Of a stretch of DNA of 64,000 nt, positions 24,747 to 33,395 are shown piece after piece (the stretch's first letter is position 1; the number at the start of each line of letters is the position of its first letter). The stretch is from Pseudomonadota bacterium (GTDB lineage: Bacteria; Myxococcota_A; Polyangia; Polyangiales; Polyangiaceae). The stretch spans positions 193,339 through 257,338 of the forward strand of contig JAEWRL010000144.1 of assembly GCA_023398955.1 (NCBI GenBank), read 5' to 3'. The notes beneath the pieces are model-generated. The model ran no database searches, was not told where the DNA came from, and worked only from the letters and a program-made list of their open reading frames with translations. The position numbers and the translations under genes are program-made.

Positions 24747-26171
24747 ATGCCTTACAGCGATCCGGGCAAGATCAGAGTGCTCGTCGTCGATGATGAGCCC
24801 GGCCTGAGAAAGATGCTCGAGATTGCTCTCAGGCGGGAAGGGTACGAGGTCGCAGCGTGTAGGGGAGCCCGCGAGGCGCTCGAGGCGATTGAGCAGAGTC
24901 CTCAGCCGTTTCCCGTCGTCCTGACGGACCTTTCGATGCCCGACGGCTCCGGCCTGGATGTCCTCGCTGCCGCTAAAGGGCGGAGCCAAGCATCCGAGGT
25001 TATTCTCATTACGGCGCATTCCTCGGTCGAGAACGCCTTGGCCGCCATGCGTGGAGGCGCCTATGACTTCGTCACCAAACCCTTCGAAGCCGCCGAGCTG
25101 AACGCCCTGGTCGCCAAGGCCTTCGAGAAGCACGCACTACTCGCCGAGAATGCTCGCCTCAAGGCTCGTTCGCGCGGGCCAGGGGATATCCACGCGGTCG
25201 CGCGGAGTCGAGCGATGCGTGAGGTGCTCGACGTGGTTGATCGAGTCGCGCCCATGAGGACGACCGTTTTCATCACGGGCCCGAGCGGGACCGGCAAGGA
25301 GCGGGTGGCCCGACGGATCCACCGGATGTCGGACCGTGCGGACAAACCGTTCCTCGTCGTCAACTGCGGCGCCCTTCCCGAAGCGTTGATGGAAAGTGAG
25401 CTCTTCGGACATGAAAGAGGGGCGTTTACCGGAGCCGCCCAGAAGCATCACGGTCTCTTTCGCGAAGCGGATGGTGGGACGCTCTTCTTGGACGAAGTCG
25501 GCGAACTCCCGGCAAGCTTGCAGGTGAAGCTGCTGCGCGTTCTGCAGGAGCGCCGCGTCCGCGCCGTGGGTGCTGCTGCTGAGATACCAGTGGATGTGCG
25601 CGTGCTCGCGGCGACGAATCGAGACGTCGAGGTTGCTGTCGAGCAGGGCGAATTCCGACGTGACCTCTATTATCGCTTGAACGTCATCCGCGTCCGCCTG
25701 CCGCCGCTGTGCGAGCGTAGGGACGACATTGCCGCTCTCGCAGAGCAGTTTCTCGCCCGGTTCGCGGCCGAGCATGGCAAGCATGTGACCGGGCTCACTC
25801 CGGACGCACTGCGGGCGCTCGAGCGCTACCCCTTCCCCGGCAATGTGCGGGAGCTGGAGAATATCATCGAGCGAGGCGTGGCATTGGCCGGAGCGCGATC
25901 CCTGGGGCTCGGGGACTTGCCGCCCGAGGTGAGCGGCATGGCCGGATCCCTGCCGGACGCGAGCTTGAGCATGCCGGAGGATGGCTGCAAGCTGGATGAG
26001 GTTCTGGGCGAGGTGGAACGCAGGATGCTGCTCGAGGCACTGGAACGTACCGGCGGGGTGCGCACCCACGCAGCAGAGCTCTTGGGTATTACATTTCGCT
26101 CCATTCGGTACCGTCTCAAGAAGCACGGTCTAGCGGGTGATGGACCGGATTATGAGCCGGATTCCAGCTAG
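24747..26171 (+). CDS. Sigma-54-dependent response regulator, PilR/NtrC class (474 aa)
   Basis: Three domains are clear. A receiver domain (residues 8-120) has the phospho-acceptor in VVLTDLSMPDGSG. An AAA+ domain has Walker A GPSGTGKE, the sigma-54-contact motif GHERGAFTGA and Walker B GGTLFLDEVGEL. A Fis-type HTH lies at the end (HAAELLGITFRSIRYRLKKH). It should activate sigma-54 promoters, and a good one lies 4.4 kb upstream before the PilA-like gene. Two further pilin-like genes follow immediately. The partner kinase PilS is not in the window. PilR is the likely identity, but NtrC-family assignments depend on context. Confidence 0.85.
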   Translation: MPYSDPGKIRVLVVDDEPGLRKMLEIALRREGYEVAACRGAREALEAIEQSPQPFPVVLTDLSMPDGSGLDVLAAAKGRSQASEVILITAHSSVENALAAMRGGAYDFVTKPFEAAELNALVAKAFEKHALLAENARLKARSRGPGDIHAVARSRAMREVLDVVDRVAPMRTTVFITGPSGTGKERVARRIHRMSDRADKPFLVVNCGALPEALMESELFGHERGAFTGAAQKHHGLFREADGGTLFLDEVGELPASLQVKLLRVLQERRVRAVGAAAEIPVDVRVLAATNRDVEVAVEQGEFRRDLYYRLNVIRVRLPPLCERRDDIAALAEQFLARFAAEHGKHVTGLTPDALRALERYPFPGNVRELENIIERGVALAGARSLGLGDLPPEVSGMAGSLPDASLSMPEDGCKLDEVLGEVERRMLLEALERTGGVRTHAAELLGITFRSIRYRLKKHGLAGDGPDYEPDSS

Positions 26172-26249
26172 AAGCGTGGTCGCCCGTAGAGCGGGGCTGG
26201 GTCACACTTGCCTAATATGCGCGCGAGACGACGCCAGCTACCCATCCTC

Positions 26250-26789
26250 ATGAACGTGAAGCGCTCTTGCTCCGCTGGCTTCTCCCTCGCTGAGCTGATG
26301 GCTGTCGTCAGCATCGTCGCCATCCTTGCCACGATCGCGATCTACGGTATGCGCCGTTACGTCAATGCGTCGAGGTCCACGGAACCCCGGGCCGTCGTGC
26401 AGGCGATCCGCGCGGCTCAGGAGTCCTACCGGGCCGAGTATCACCAGTACCTGGACGTGTCTGAGTCACTTTCCGCCGTCTATCCCCAGTCGAGTCTGGC
26501 GGCGGTCGGATCCGAACGCCACCCCTGGAATCGCACGGGGGACGATGCGTTGGCGCAGAACTGGCGGCTGCTGAACCCCGTCGTCAAGCGAAGTGTGAGG
26601 TATGGCTACGCATGCGTGGCTGGTCTCCCTGGAGACACGCTGCCGACCCTTGGCACGGCAACCCAGCCAGGCTGGGGAGCGCCGCAAGAGCCCTGGTACG
26701 TGATCCAGGCGGTGGGCAGGCTCGATAGCTTGGCTCCAGTCTATGTCGTGGCGTCGAGCTTCAGCCCTGAGCTTTTCTCCGACGATTGA
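26250..26789 (+). CDS. Type IV pilin-like protein C, paralog of pilin A (179 aa)
   Basis: The leader MNVKRSCSAG is followed by FSLAELMAVVSIVAILAT with Glu5, then AIYGMRRYVNASRSTEPR. Blocks YHQYLD, YPQ, QNWRLLN, YGYACVAG and EPWYV match pilin A (12563-13159), so the two are clear paralogs, but the DxDxDG loop is degraded (GRLDSLAPVYV). An ATG 33 bases upstream and a TTG at 26208 are alternative starts; the one chosen gives a normal short leader. It follows the PilR-like gene by about 80 bases and is probably a minor pilin or pseudopilin. Confidence 0.8.
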   Translation: MNVKRSCSAGFSLAELMAVVSIVAILATIAIYGMRRYVNASRSTEPRAVVQAIRAAQESYRAEYHQYLDVSESLSAVYPQSSLAAVGSERHPWNRTGDDALAQNWRLLNPVVKRSVRYGYACVAGLPGDTLPTLGTATQPGWGAPQEPWYVIQAVGRLDSLAPVYVVASSFSPELFSDD

Positions 26790-26885
26790 GCCCCGGCGCT
26801 CACAGGCTGGCTACGGAGCACCGAATGCACTGGTCGGTCCCACGTCAGCCTGCCCATCTCTCGGAGCCATGCTAGCTTCGGTCGG

Positions 26886-27371
26886 GTGCGTGCACTGAGC
26901 TGGGTCGAGGTTGCGGCGGTTTTCGCGGCGGGAGGGGCAGTACTGGCCGCGTTCATTCCAGCTTTCGTCGAGAACCTGGAAGCAAGCCGCCTTGCCGAGC
27001 CGCTCGAGGGGTTGGGCACCATAGCGGCGCGAGCGACGGCGCTGGCCGCAGGGCGCCCTATCGAGCAGTCATATCCGGAGACGGTGGGTTTGACCCCATC
27101 TGTCGTTCCTCGCGGTGAGCGAGTCGTCGATCCTCCGGGCACTTGGGACAAGCCGACTTGGCAACGCCTTGGCTTCCGGTTTGACAGACCCCATGCGTTC
27201 AGCTTCCTTTTTGAATCTTCCAATGGGAAAGGCATAGCGGCCTTCGAAGCACGCGCACACGGGGATCTCGACGGAGACGGCGTGCTCAGCACCTTCATGG
27301 TCCGCGGCGAGTCACGCGACCAGCATCAACCCATGGTGTTCCCGCTGGAGATTGATCGAGAGGTGGAATGA
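26886..27371 (+). CDS. Divergent pilin-like protein D (161 aa)
   Basis: It starts at a GTG. The N-terminus MRALSWVEVAAVFAAGGAVL keeps a Glu at a pilin-like position and a hydrophobic helix but lacks the Gly before the cleavage point and most of the leader. The globular part matches PilA-like pilin B: LGFRFDRPHAFSFLFESS, then RAHGDLDGDGVLSTFMVRG. It could be an unprocessed pilin-like membrane protein or a minor pilin with a non-standard signal. It ends before a strong bidirectional hairpin. Confidence 0.65.
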   Translation: MRALSWVEVAAVFAAGGAVLAAFIPAFVENLEASRLAEPLEGLGTIAARATALAAGRPIEQSYPETVGLTPSVVPRGERVVDPPGTWDKPTWQRLGFRFDRPHAFSFLFESSNGKGIAAFEARAHGDLDGDGVLSTFMVRGESRDQHQPMVFPLEIDREVE

Positions 27372-27429
27372 GCCCTACGCACCGCTGGTGCAGCTCGGTG
27401 CGCGGCTGGAGACCATGACGACACAGTCG

Positions 27430-27465
27430 CACGGCACTGCGGGCCTGGACGACCGCAGTGCCGTG
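27430..27465. terminator. Bidirectional terminator with 13-bp perfect stem
   Basis: CACGGCACTGCGG (27430-27442) pairs perfectly with CCGCAGTGCCGTG (27453-27465) around a ten-base loop. It lies between convergent stops at 27371 and 27490. No long T run follows. Confidence 0.7.
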
Positions 27466-27489
27466 GCGCTGCCTTACTCCGAACTACGA

Positions 27490-29991
27490 CTATTGGAAGC
27501 GGACGGCGGCCGTAACCGTCTGACCTGGCTGCACGTTGACCGTACGCACCTGGCGACCATGCTCTGGGTGGATGAACACGACGGTGTGCCTTCCCGGGGA
27601 AACCTTGATTCCAATCTTCGGCGTGCTGCCGCGCGGGATACCATCCAGCACGACGTTCGATACTGGGATGGAGTTGATATTGAGCGTCCCTTGGCCCGTA
27701 GCAGCGGGTGCGGGCGCGGGTGCGGCACGCGGCGCTGAGCGCGGGGCGCGCGGTGCCGGCGACGCTACCCTTGCAGGGGCTTCGTCTGCCTCTTCCTCGG
27801 GCTCGAGAGCGATCGTGAAGGTCTTCTCGGCCTTGCCCGCCTCGAACTCGATGGGTGTCTCGAACCGCTGATACCCGTCCTTGACCGCAACGAGCGTGTA
27901 GGCCTTGTCCGTCTTGATGTCGACGTTGATGGGGAGATCTGGGATGGGACGGGTTTCCTTCCCGCTCACCAGCCGTACCTTGGCGCCCGCTGCATTCTTG
28001 CCGGCTTCGATGATGGCCAGGCCCTTGACGACCTTGGGTTCGAGCGGGCCGATGGTTGTCATCTCGTCGGGCTTGACGAGGACCCTCTGCTCGATGGGCT
28101 CGTAGCGTTCGTTCCCAGCCACGCGGATCGTATGATCGCCCGGACTGAGGTCCTTCACGTCCTGAGGCAGCGGGCCGATTTCCCTGCCATCAACCCAAAG
28201 CTTGAGTCCTGTTCCCTCAGCCGAGACACGCAGACCGGTTCCGTCGCTGGCAGGTGCCAGCTCGAGGTCCAACACGTACTCCTTGCCCCCCTCGATCGGG
28301 GCTGGCTTGTCAGCGGTCTCCTGGTAGCCCGCTGCCGCGACGCGAACCATATGGGTTCCGCTGCTAAGATCCGGCACTCGACATGGCGAGCGATCACAGA
28401 CCTTCTCGTTGTCGACGAAGACCTCGACTGCATCGATGCGTTTGCTGCTCGGTCCGGCAACGGTGACGATCAGGGTACCACTGTTCGGGAGCAGCAGCAC
28501 GACGATGGCCACGAACAGGGCGACTGCGAGGCCGCCAACCACGAGCATCAAGCCGGCATTCGAGCGGGCCGGGGCGAGTGCCGGAGGGGGCGCCAGGTGC
28601 GCTGCTGCAGGCGCCGTGGAGGGAGGGGGACGACGCGACGTTACCGTGGTCACCTTGCCTGGCGGGGGTGGTGGCGGACGGGAGTCCAGCAGTCCCCCGC
28701 CCAACGGCGGCGAGGAAAAGGGCGACGGGTGCGAGGCGGAGAGCGGCTCGGAACGGGGCGTCGCAGGGGCCGGTCGGGATGCCAAAGGCGGAGGCAGTGC
28801 TGCCTCATCCGAGCTGGGGCGATCGAATATCGTTGTTTTCTCGTCGTCGTCGTCCCAGTCGATATCGACCGGACCGCTTGCGGCCGCGCCTGGAGACTTG
28901 GCCTTGGTGGTCGGCGGCGCTGGTGGGCGCGACAAACCGGGAGATGGCGGCGGCGCCGGGATTCGCGATGCGCCAGGTGGCGGCGGCGGCGCGGGCGTCT
29001 TCGCGCCCATACCCGGAAGCGGAGGAGGGGGTGCACTGGTTCGGACCGATGCGCCGCCCCCAGGCGGCGGCGGCGGCGCCGAGAAGCCTAAGGGTGGAGG
29101 CGGTGGGGCTGACACTCCCGGAAGAGGGGGCGGCGCTGTCCTTGCTCCCGGGGGAGGTAAAGGATCGAGAACGGGCCGCGATGCCTCCTCACCCGTGGCG
29201 GGCGACCGCTGCGGTGCGGGAGACGACGACTTCAGCGGTGCCGTTGGCTCGTCGGAGAAGAGCGCTTGCAGGGGTGACGTTTCCACCGGCGGCGGTGGTG
29301 GTGGTGGTACAGCGGCACCCTCATCTACGTCGGATGGGGCTGCCGGCGGGTGGGCATCAGGCTCCGGGAATGGCGCTGCCGTTTCTGCGGCTTGCGCGGG
29401 TGCTGGCGGAACAGGTAACCCAAGTAGCGTCTTCTGACGCCCTGGCGCCGCACTTATCCGGCTTGGGGGCGGTGGTGGAGCACTCATTCCGCCGAGGCCA
29501 CTCGATGCCGAAGGACCCGTGGGGGGAGGAGGCGGCGGCGGAGCTGGGAGGCCTGCCTGGGAGGCTTCTGGTGGCGGCGGCGGTACCGCGGACTTCTGAG
29601 GGGGCGGCGGTGGTGCCGCTGACGTGGCGGGTGGCGGTGGGGGTGGTGCCGCGGACTTCGATGGTGGCGGCGGCGGCACTGCGGACTTCTGAGGGGGCGG
29701 CGGCGGGGCCGCTGAGGTGGTGGGTGGCGGTGGGGGCTGCGCCGCGGACTTCGATGGCGGCGGGGGGGGAGGGCCAGCAGACTTCTGAGAAGGGTCGAGC
29801 GTGACCGCAGCCGCCGGAGGAGGGGGCGGAGGAACGCTGGCTCCCGGAGGGGGTGGGGGCGGTGCGCTCAGCGAAGGGGGCGGAGGTGGGGGAGGTGCCC
29901 CGCGACCGCCCATTCCCGGTACAGAGGGAACAGAGGGCCGCTTCATCAACCCTTCGAAGACATCGAGATCAGAACCGCCCTTGTCGCTCAT
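27490..29991 (-). CDS. Proline-rich single-pass membrane protein with C-terminal PEGA repeats (833 aa)
   Basis: The first ~470 residues are dominated by runs of 5-7 prolines. A repeated cassette (QKSAVPPPPPSKSAAPPPPP and variants) lies at about residues 70-145, and an acidic motif (IDWDDDDEKTTIFDRP) is near residue 380. A transmembrane helix (LMLVVGGLAVALFVAIVVLL, about 480-500) is followed by PEGA-type domains (VEVFVDNEKVCDRSPC, LKLWVDGREIG, a final one at NVVLDGIPRGSTPK). The N-terminus is presumably cytoplasmic and the PEGA part periplasmic. Long poly-Pro arms suggest binding of SH3/GYF/profilin-like partners or a filament role; the function is unknown. Confidence 0.8.
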   Translation of the reverse strand: MSDKGGSDLDVFEGLMKRPSVPSVPGMGGRGAPPPPPPPSLSAPPPPPPGASVPPPPPPAAAVTLDPSQKSAGPPPPPPSKSAAQPPPPPTTSAAPPPPPQKSAVPPPPPSKSAAPPPPPPATSAAPPPPPQKSAVPPPPPEASQAGLPAPPPPPPPTGPSASSGLGGMSAPPPPPSRISAAPGRQKTLLGLPVPPAPAQAAETAAPFPEPDAHPPAAPSDVDEGAAVPPPPPPPVETSPLQALFSDEPTAPLKSSSPAPQRSPATGEEASRPVLDPLPPPGARTAPPPLPGVSAPPPPPLGFSAPPPPPGGGASVRTSAPPPPLPGMGAKTPAPPPPPGASRIPAPPPSPGLSRPPAPPTTKAKSPGAAASGPVDIDWDDDDEKTTIFDRPSSDEAALPPPLASRPAPATPRSEPLSASHPSPFSSPPLGGGLLDSRPPPPPPGKVTTVTSRRPPPSTAPAAAHLAPPPALAPARSNAGLMLVVGGLAVALFVAIVVLLLPNSGTLIVTVAGPSSKRIDAVEVFVDNEKVCDRSPCRVPDLSSGTHMVRVAAAGYQETADKPAPIEGGKEYVLDLELAPASDGTGLRVSAEGTGLKLWVDGREIGPLPQDVKDLSPGDHTIRVAGNERYEPIEQRVLVKPDEMTTIGPLEPKVVKGLAIIEAGKNAAGAKVRLVSGKETRPIPDLPINVDIKTDKAYTLVAVKDGYQRFETPIEFEAGKAEKTFTIALEPEEEADEAPARVASPAPRAPRSAPRAAPAPAPAATGQGTLNINSIPVSNVVLDGIPRGSTPKIGIKVSPGRHTVVFIHPEHGRQVRTVNVQPGQTVTAAVRFQ

Positions 29992-30485
29992 CCGGCTTCT
30001 TCTCCTGTTAGCCGGGGCAGGGCCGGCTCGAAGTCATTTGCTCGTACCGAAGACAGTCACACATCGCGGAGCCAAGGATCCCAGGTCGGCAGGCAACCAG
30101 GTTCCACGGCTGCGCGGACCAGGGGCGTTCAACACCTGCGGTTGGGCGCGGGTACACTACCTCTCCTCGCGCATCTTGGCGAGCAGATTGTAAAGAATTT
30201 CCAGTGCTTTTCTCGATTATTGAGCCTCCGCGCAAGATCTGCCCGTGGAGAGATCCTTGCCGCCAAGGTGGCTTGGAAATTTCTTGTTCGCGCAGAACCG
30301 CCAGGGGCTTCGTGGCGTGAGCACACGGGCTGCGCAACGTCCAGGCAGGTGCCTGGACAGCGGGGCGAAGCTCCGGACTCCCGCGTCAGGCTACCGCCCC
30401 GCCCGTCGGGAGCTTCGCAGCCTGGGGTGCGTGTTTGGTTGCGCGTGAGGCGAAGCCGCGCCGGAACCTGCGCAGCACGGGCGGG
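29992..30485. other. Intergenic region with two long inverted repeats
   Basis: 494 bases without a credible gene lie between two minus-strand genes. GTCCAGGCA/TGCCTGGAC forms a near-perfect palindrome at 30339-30358. A larger hairpin spans 30365-30418 with ten-base arms (GCGAAGCTCC/GGAGCTTCGC) and a nested CTCCCG/CGGGAG pair. Either could terminate the upstream gene or belong to a small RNA. A TACAAT hexamer near 30185 on the minus strand might be the -10 of the PEGA gene, with a poor -35. Confidence 0.45.
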
Positions 30486-33251
30486 CTACGGCGCCCTGTG
30501 CCCGCTTCCCGAGGATTGGGGTTCCTCCCCGACCGCTTCCGTCGGAACCCCAGCGCTCTCCACGGCGTGCGGCTCCGCGTCCGTCAGATCGGTGCTCTGG
30601 GGCGTGGGCTCCTTGAAGTAGCGAACTCGCTTCGCCTGCAGGGGCTGCCATTCGGCTGGAGGCACAATCGGTGTGTCTTCGAAAATCCCCCGGACACCGG
30701 GGTAGTCAGCCCTGACAAAGACCAGGCCATTGCGCTTTCGGGGTACTCGACGCCCGGCCAGGTCGTACTCCCCGGCGATGAGGGGCTGCATCGGCGCTTC
30801 CGGGAACAAACGCTCGTCGCACCCCAGTTGCCTCAAGAGCTCGTCCAGCAATCTCCCCGGGTTAGCCTCGTTCGCTGTATCGTGCAGCTCGGCAAAGACG
30901 AGCATGTCATCGCGGTCTATCCCCACCGCAGTCTCGGCAGCACCAGGCACCTCCCGGCCCCGCGCCACCAAGGTTGCGTCCGGGCCTGCCTGCGCCGCGA
31001 GCTTCCAACCCGTCGGCGTCCACCACAGTCCCATGCCCTGCTCGTGCTCAGAAAGGCGCCGCACGACGACGAGCTTGTCCCGATGGGTGTCCACGGTCGC
31101 CTCAGGCGCGAGAGCACGCGCATCCAGTTTGAGCAAGCGTACTGAGACAGTAGCCCCGAGCAGTCGGCTCGCGAGGCTGCTCGTCGCGATGGCGTAGGGC
31201 CAGCCATGTTGGGGCAGCTCGGATGTCTTCCAGGTGCCGGACCCTGCGCTCGGGAGCGGCTCGGTGATGAGGTCCTTCGGGTGCGTTCCGGGCAGGATGG
31301 GGCGGAGTGTCAGATAGAAGAAGTCGCGGGACTCACGCTGGATGTAACGGGGAAAGTGCATTAGCCCCATATTACGGATCATCCTTCGACCGAGGTACTC
31401 CCACTCAGGCATTCCCGGAACCGTTCCGCGAGCTTCCCAGCGCGGGTCGAGTCGGCGACCAAGGTCCGGAAGGTTGCCCTTCGGAGCCACGTGGTAGAAC
31501 TCGAGGCCCGTGTGGCCCGGATTCATGTCCAAGTGAATTCCGTAGCTGCAGCGCGCGAGGAGCATCACCTTTGCGAGGTGATCTGCCTCGAGCCGGGAAC
31601 CGTAGAGGTAGGCGACGAAGTTGTCTTCGGTCATGCAGATCGCGGTGCGGACCGTTCGCGTCTCGTCCTCCCATCCCGGCGGCACCCCACCCCACCAGGT
31701 TCGTTTGTATGGGTTCTGTTTCCCGTCGAGGACGAGCGGTGTCAGGTTCTGCCGGAAAGATACTATGTTCTCCGGGATGGACTCGTCCCGTGGCCACGTG
31801 CCAAAGCCCGTGACCCCATCATCGAGGCGGGCGACGGTCGCTGCGAATGGCTTCGGAGGCAGGTAGACGACGCCGTCTGCCATCATGCCAAACTCACCGT
31901 GTGTCGCCTGGAAGCCACCGTTGAGCGCGGCGACGAAACGCCGAAGAGTCCGGGGGTTTCGAGGTACCAACCCTGGCCCGGTCTCGCCGGTGGCGCTCTT
32001 CGGCTCGCGCGTGCCGCTCATGGTGTGGAGCTCGACCTGACGTGGATCCCAGAGCGTGACGAATGCCTGGGACCACTTGCGCTTCGGATCGACGCGGATG
32101 AAGGTGAAGGCGAAGGCTGAGGGGGCGTTGTCCGTATGTGGTAGAAAGGGATCATCGCCGAGGGTGCGCCATTGACCCTCGCCCTCGAGTGCTGGCGATA
32201 GCTGCGGCGGAATCGGCGGCGGTGGCCAACCCGTGTCCGAGTCGGTGTACTGCGTCGGCTTGAGTGCCGCCAAGTCCCCGAGCTCTTCACTGACGGCCGC
32301 CGCTCCGTCGTCCCCGGTGACGTCGCCCAAGAAGCCCTCCACCTTGTCGAGAGCCGCGAATGCTACTGCCTTCACCGCCTGCATTCGGTCGCTTCCGAAC
32401 CAGGGAATCGCCCGCACCCGATCGACGGCCCAGGTAACCAGGTTGCCCGGGCGCGCTCGCTCGAGCCGTTGCTCGATTAGCGGCGGCTCTACCTTTTCGG
32501 TGGTCCCGGGCGCTAACGGTATCGCGACCAAGGATTGATCTGCCTCGACCATCAGCGCGTCGGGGGAGAAGCCCAGAGCCACCTCGCGCGCTGGTGGGTC
32601 AATCTTGAAGGCGCGGCGCCGTACCCCTCTGATGCTGCCGAGTTCTTGGAAGTTGGTGACCGCGACCTGCAGGCGCGCCAATGCTCCCCAACCCCCGGAG
32701 GTAGGGAGCGGCTCACCAGCGAGATCGACGAGATAGATCAGGTGGGTCCTCCCTCCGCCTCCGATGGTCCAGGCCGCGCGGGTGCCATCAACGACGAGCT
32801 GCTGCTCGTCGACTGCCGAGGTGTCGCTCAACGGTGCAACGTCGAGGAGGCGCCACACGGCCCCTCCCGGCGAGAACCTGGCACGGGCCAGGTAGATGTC
32901 GGAGAGGGCGTCCTCCTCATGGCCTCGAACGACTGCCCGGCGATGTTGCCACAGCGATGTCAGCCATCCCGGCACCTCGTCGATCCACAACACATCGAGA
33001 GGTTCCGCCTCCAGTCCCATCGTTTGGAGGGACCGCGCGAGCGTCCCTGTCGTGTCGGGTGACTCGGGGAGCTTGGGAGACGCGAGCAGCACGTGGAGCG
33101 CGAGGCAGAGCGGCAGGAGCAGCAAGAGTGGACGCAGGAGCATCACTATCGAGCCGCCGCGCCGAGTCCCGCCTGACGAGCTCGACCAGGCCGTGCCATC
33201 GTTCAGCGGCTCGTCATCTGTGATGGGTTCCTGGACCGATGGGTCATCCAC
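30486..33251 (-). CDS. Exported phosphodiester glycosidase (NAGPA)-like protein (about 921 aa)
   Basis: A hydrophobic N-terminal segment (MLLRPLLLLLPLCLALHVLL) near residue 40 acts as anchor or signal. Either the GTG at 33251 or the internal ATG at this segment could be the true start. The middle holds the NAGPA/DUF2233 signature: FVAALNGGFQATHGEFGMM (about residues 445-463), a DG-rich segment VTGFGTWPRDESIPENIVSF, and GIHLDMNPGHTGLEFYHV. The C-terminal part reads FFYLTLRPILPGTHP and continues to a Ser/Glu-rich tail. Relatives cleave phosphodiester-linked sugars or act on surface glycans. It is unusually long for the family. Start uncertain. Confidence 0.65.
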   Translation of the reverse strand: MDDPSVQEPITDDEPLNDGTAWSSSSGGTRRGGSIVMLLRPLLLLLPLCLALHVLLASPKLPESPDTTGTLARSLQTMGLEAEPLDVLWIDEVPGWLTSLWQHRRAVVRGHEEDALSDIYLARARFSPGGAVWRLLDVAPLSDTSAVDEQQLVVDGTRAAWTIGGGGRTHLIYLVDLAGEPLPTSGGWGALARLQVAVTNFQELGSIRGVRRRAFKIDPPAREVALGFSPDALMVEADQSLVAIPLAPGTTEKVEPPLIEQRLERARPGNLVTWAVDRVRAIPWFGSDRMQAVKAVAFAALDKVEGFLGDVTGDDGAAAVSEELGDLAALKPTQYTDSDTGWPPPPIPPQLSPALEGEGQWRTLGDDPFLPHTDNAPSAFAFTFIRVDPKRKWSQAFVTLWDPRQVELHTMSGTREPKSATGETGPGLVPRNPRTLRRFVAALNGGFQATHGEFGMMADGVVYLPPKPFAATVARLDDGVTGFGTWPRDESIPENIVSFRQNLTPLVLDGKQNPYKRTWWGGVPPGWEDETRTVRTAICMTEDNFVAYLYGSRLEADHLAKVMLLARCSYGIHLDMNPGHTGLEFYHVAPKGNLPDLGRRLDPRWEARGTVPGMPEWEYLGRRMIRNMGLMHFPRYIQRESRDFFYLTLRPILPGTHPKDLITEPLPSAGSGTWKTSELPQHGWPYAIATSSLASRLLGATVSVRLLKLDARALAPEATVDTHRDKLVVVRRLSEHEQGMGLWWTPTGWKLAAQAGPDATLVARGREVPGAAETAVGIDRDDMLVFAELHDTANEANPGRLLDELLRQLGCDERLFPEAPMQPLIAGEYDLAGRRVPRKRNGLVFVRADYPGVRGIFEDTPIVPPAEWQPLQAKRVRYFKEPTPQSTDLTDAEPHAVESAGVPTEAVGEEPQSSGSGHRAP

Positions 33252-33395
33252 GGCAAGGGGCTTACCACTCGCTTGCTTTGGAAACCAAACGGGTCGCGTT
33301 GCCAACTGCAGGTGGCGCCGGTAAGCGGGCCCACTGCGGAATCGCCACGCCAGCATGGACTGCGATGGGGCGCGCGATGTGCTACGTTGCGCCCC

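Noticed and set aside
26195..26210. Possible sigma-54 site (GGGTCACACTTGCC) before pilin C
   Set aside because: The GG to GC spacing is 8 or 9 bases, not 10, so it is not a functional -24/-12 pair by the usual rule.
28132..29804. Several long plus-strand ORFs opposite the PEGA protein
   Set aside because: They are Gly/Ser/Ala mirrors of proline codons in a high-GC repeat region.
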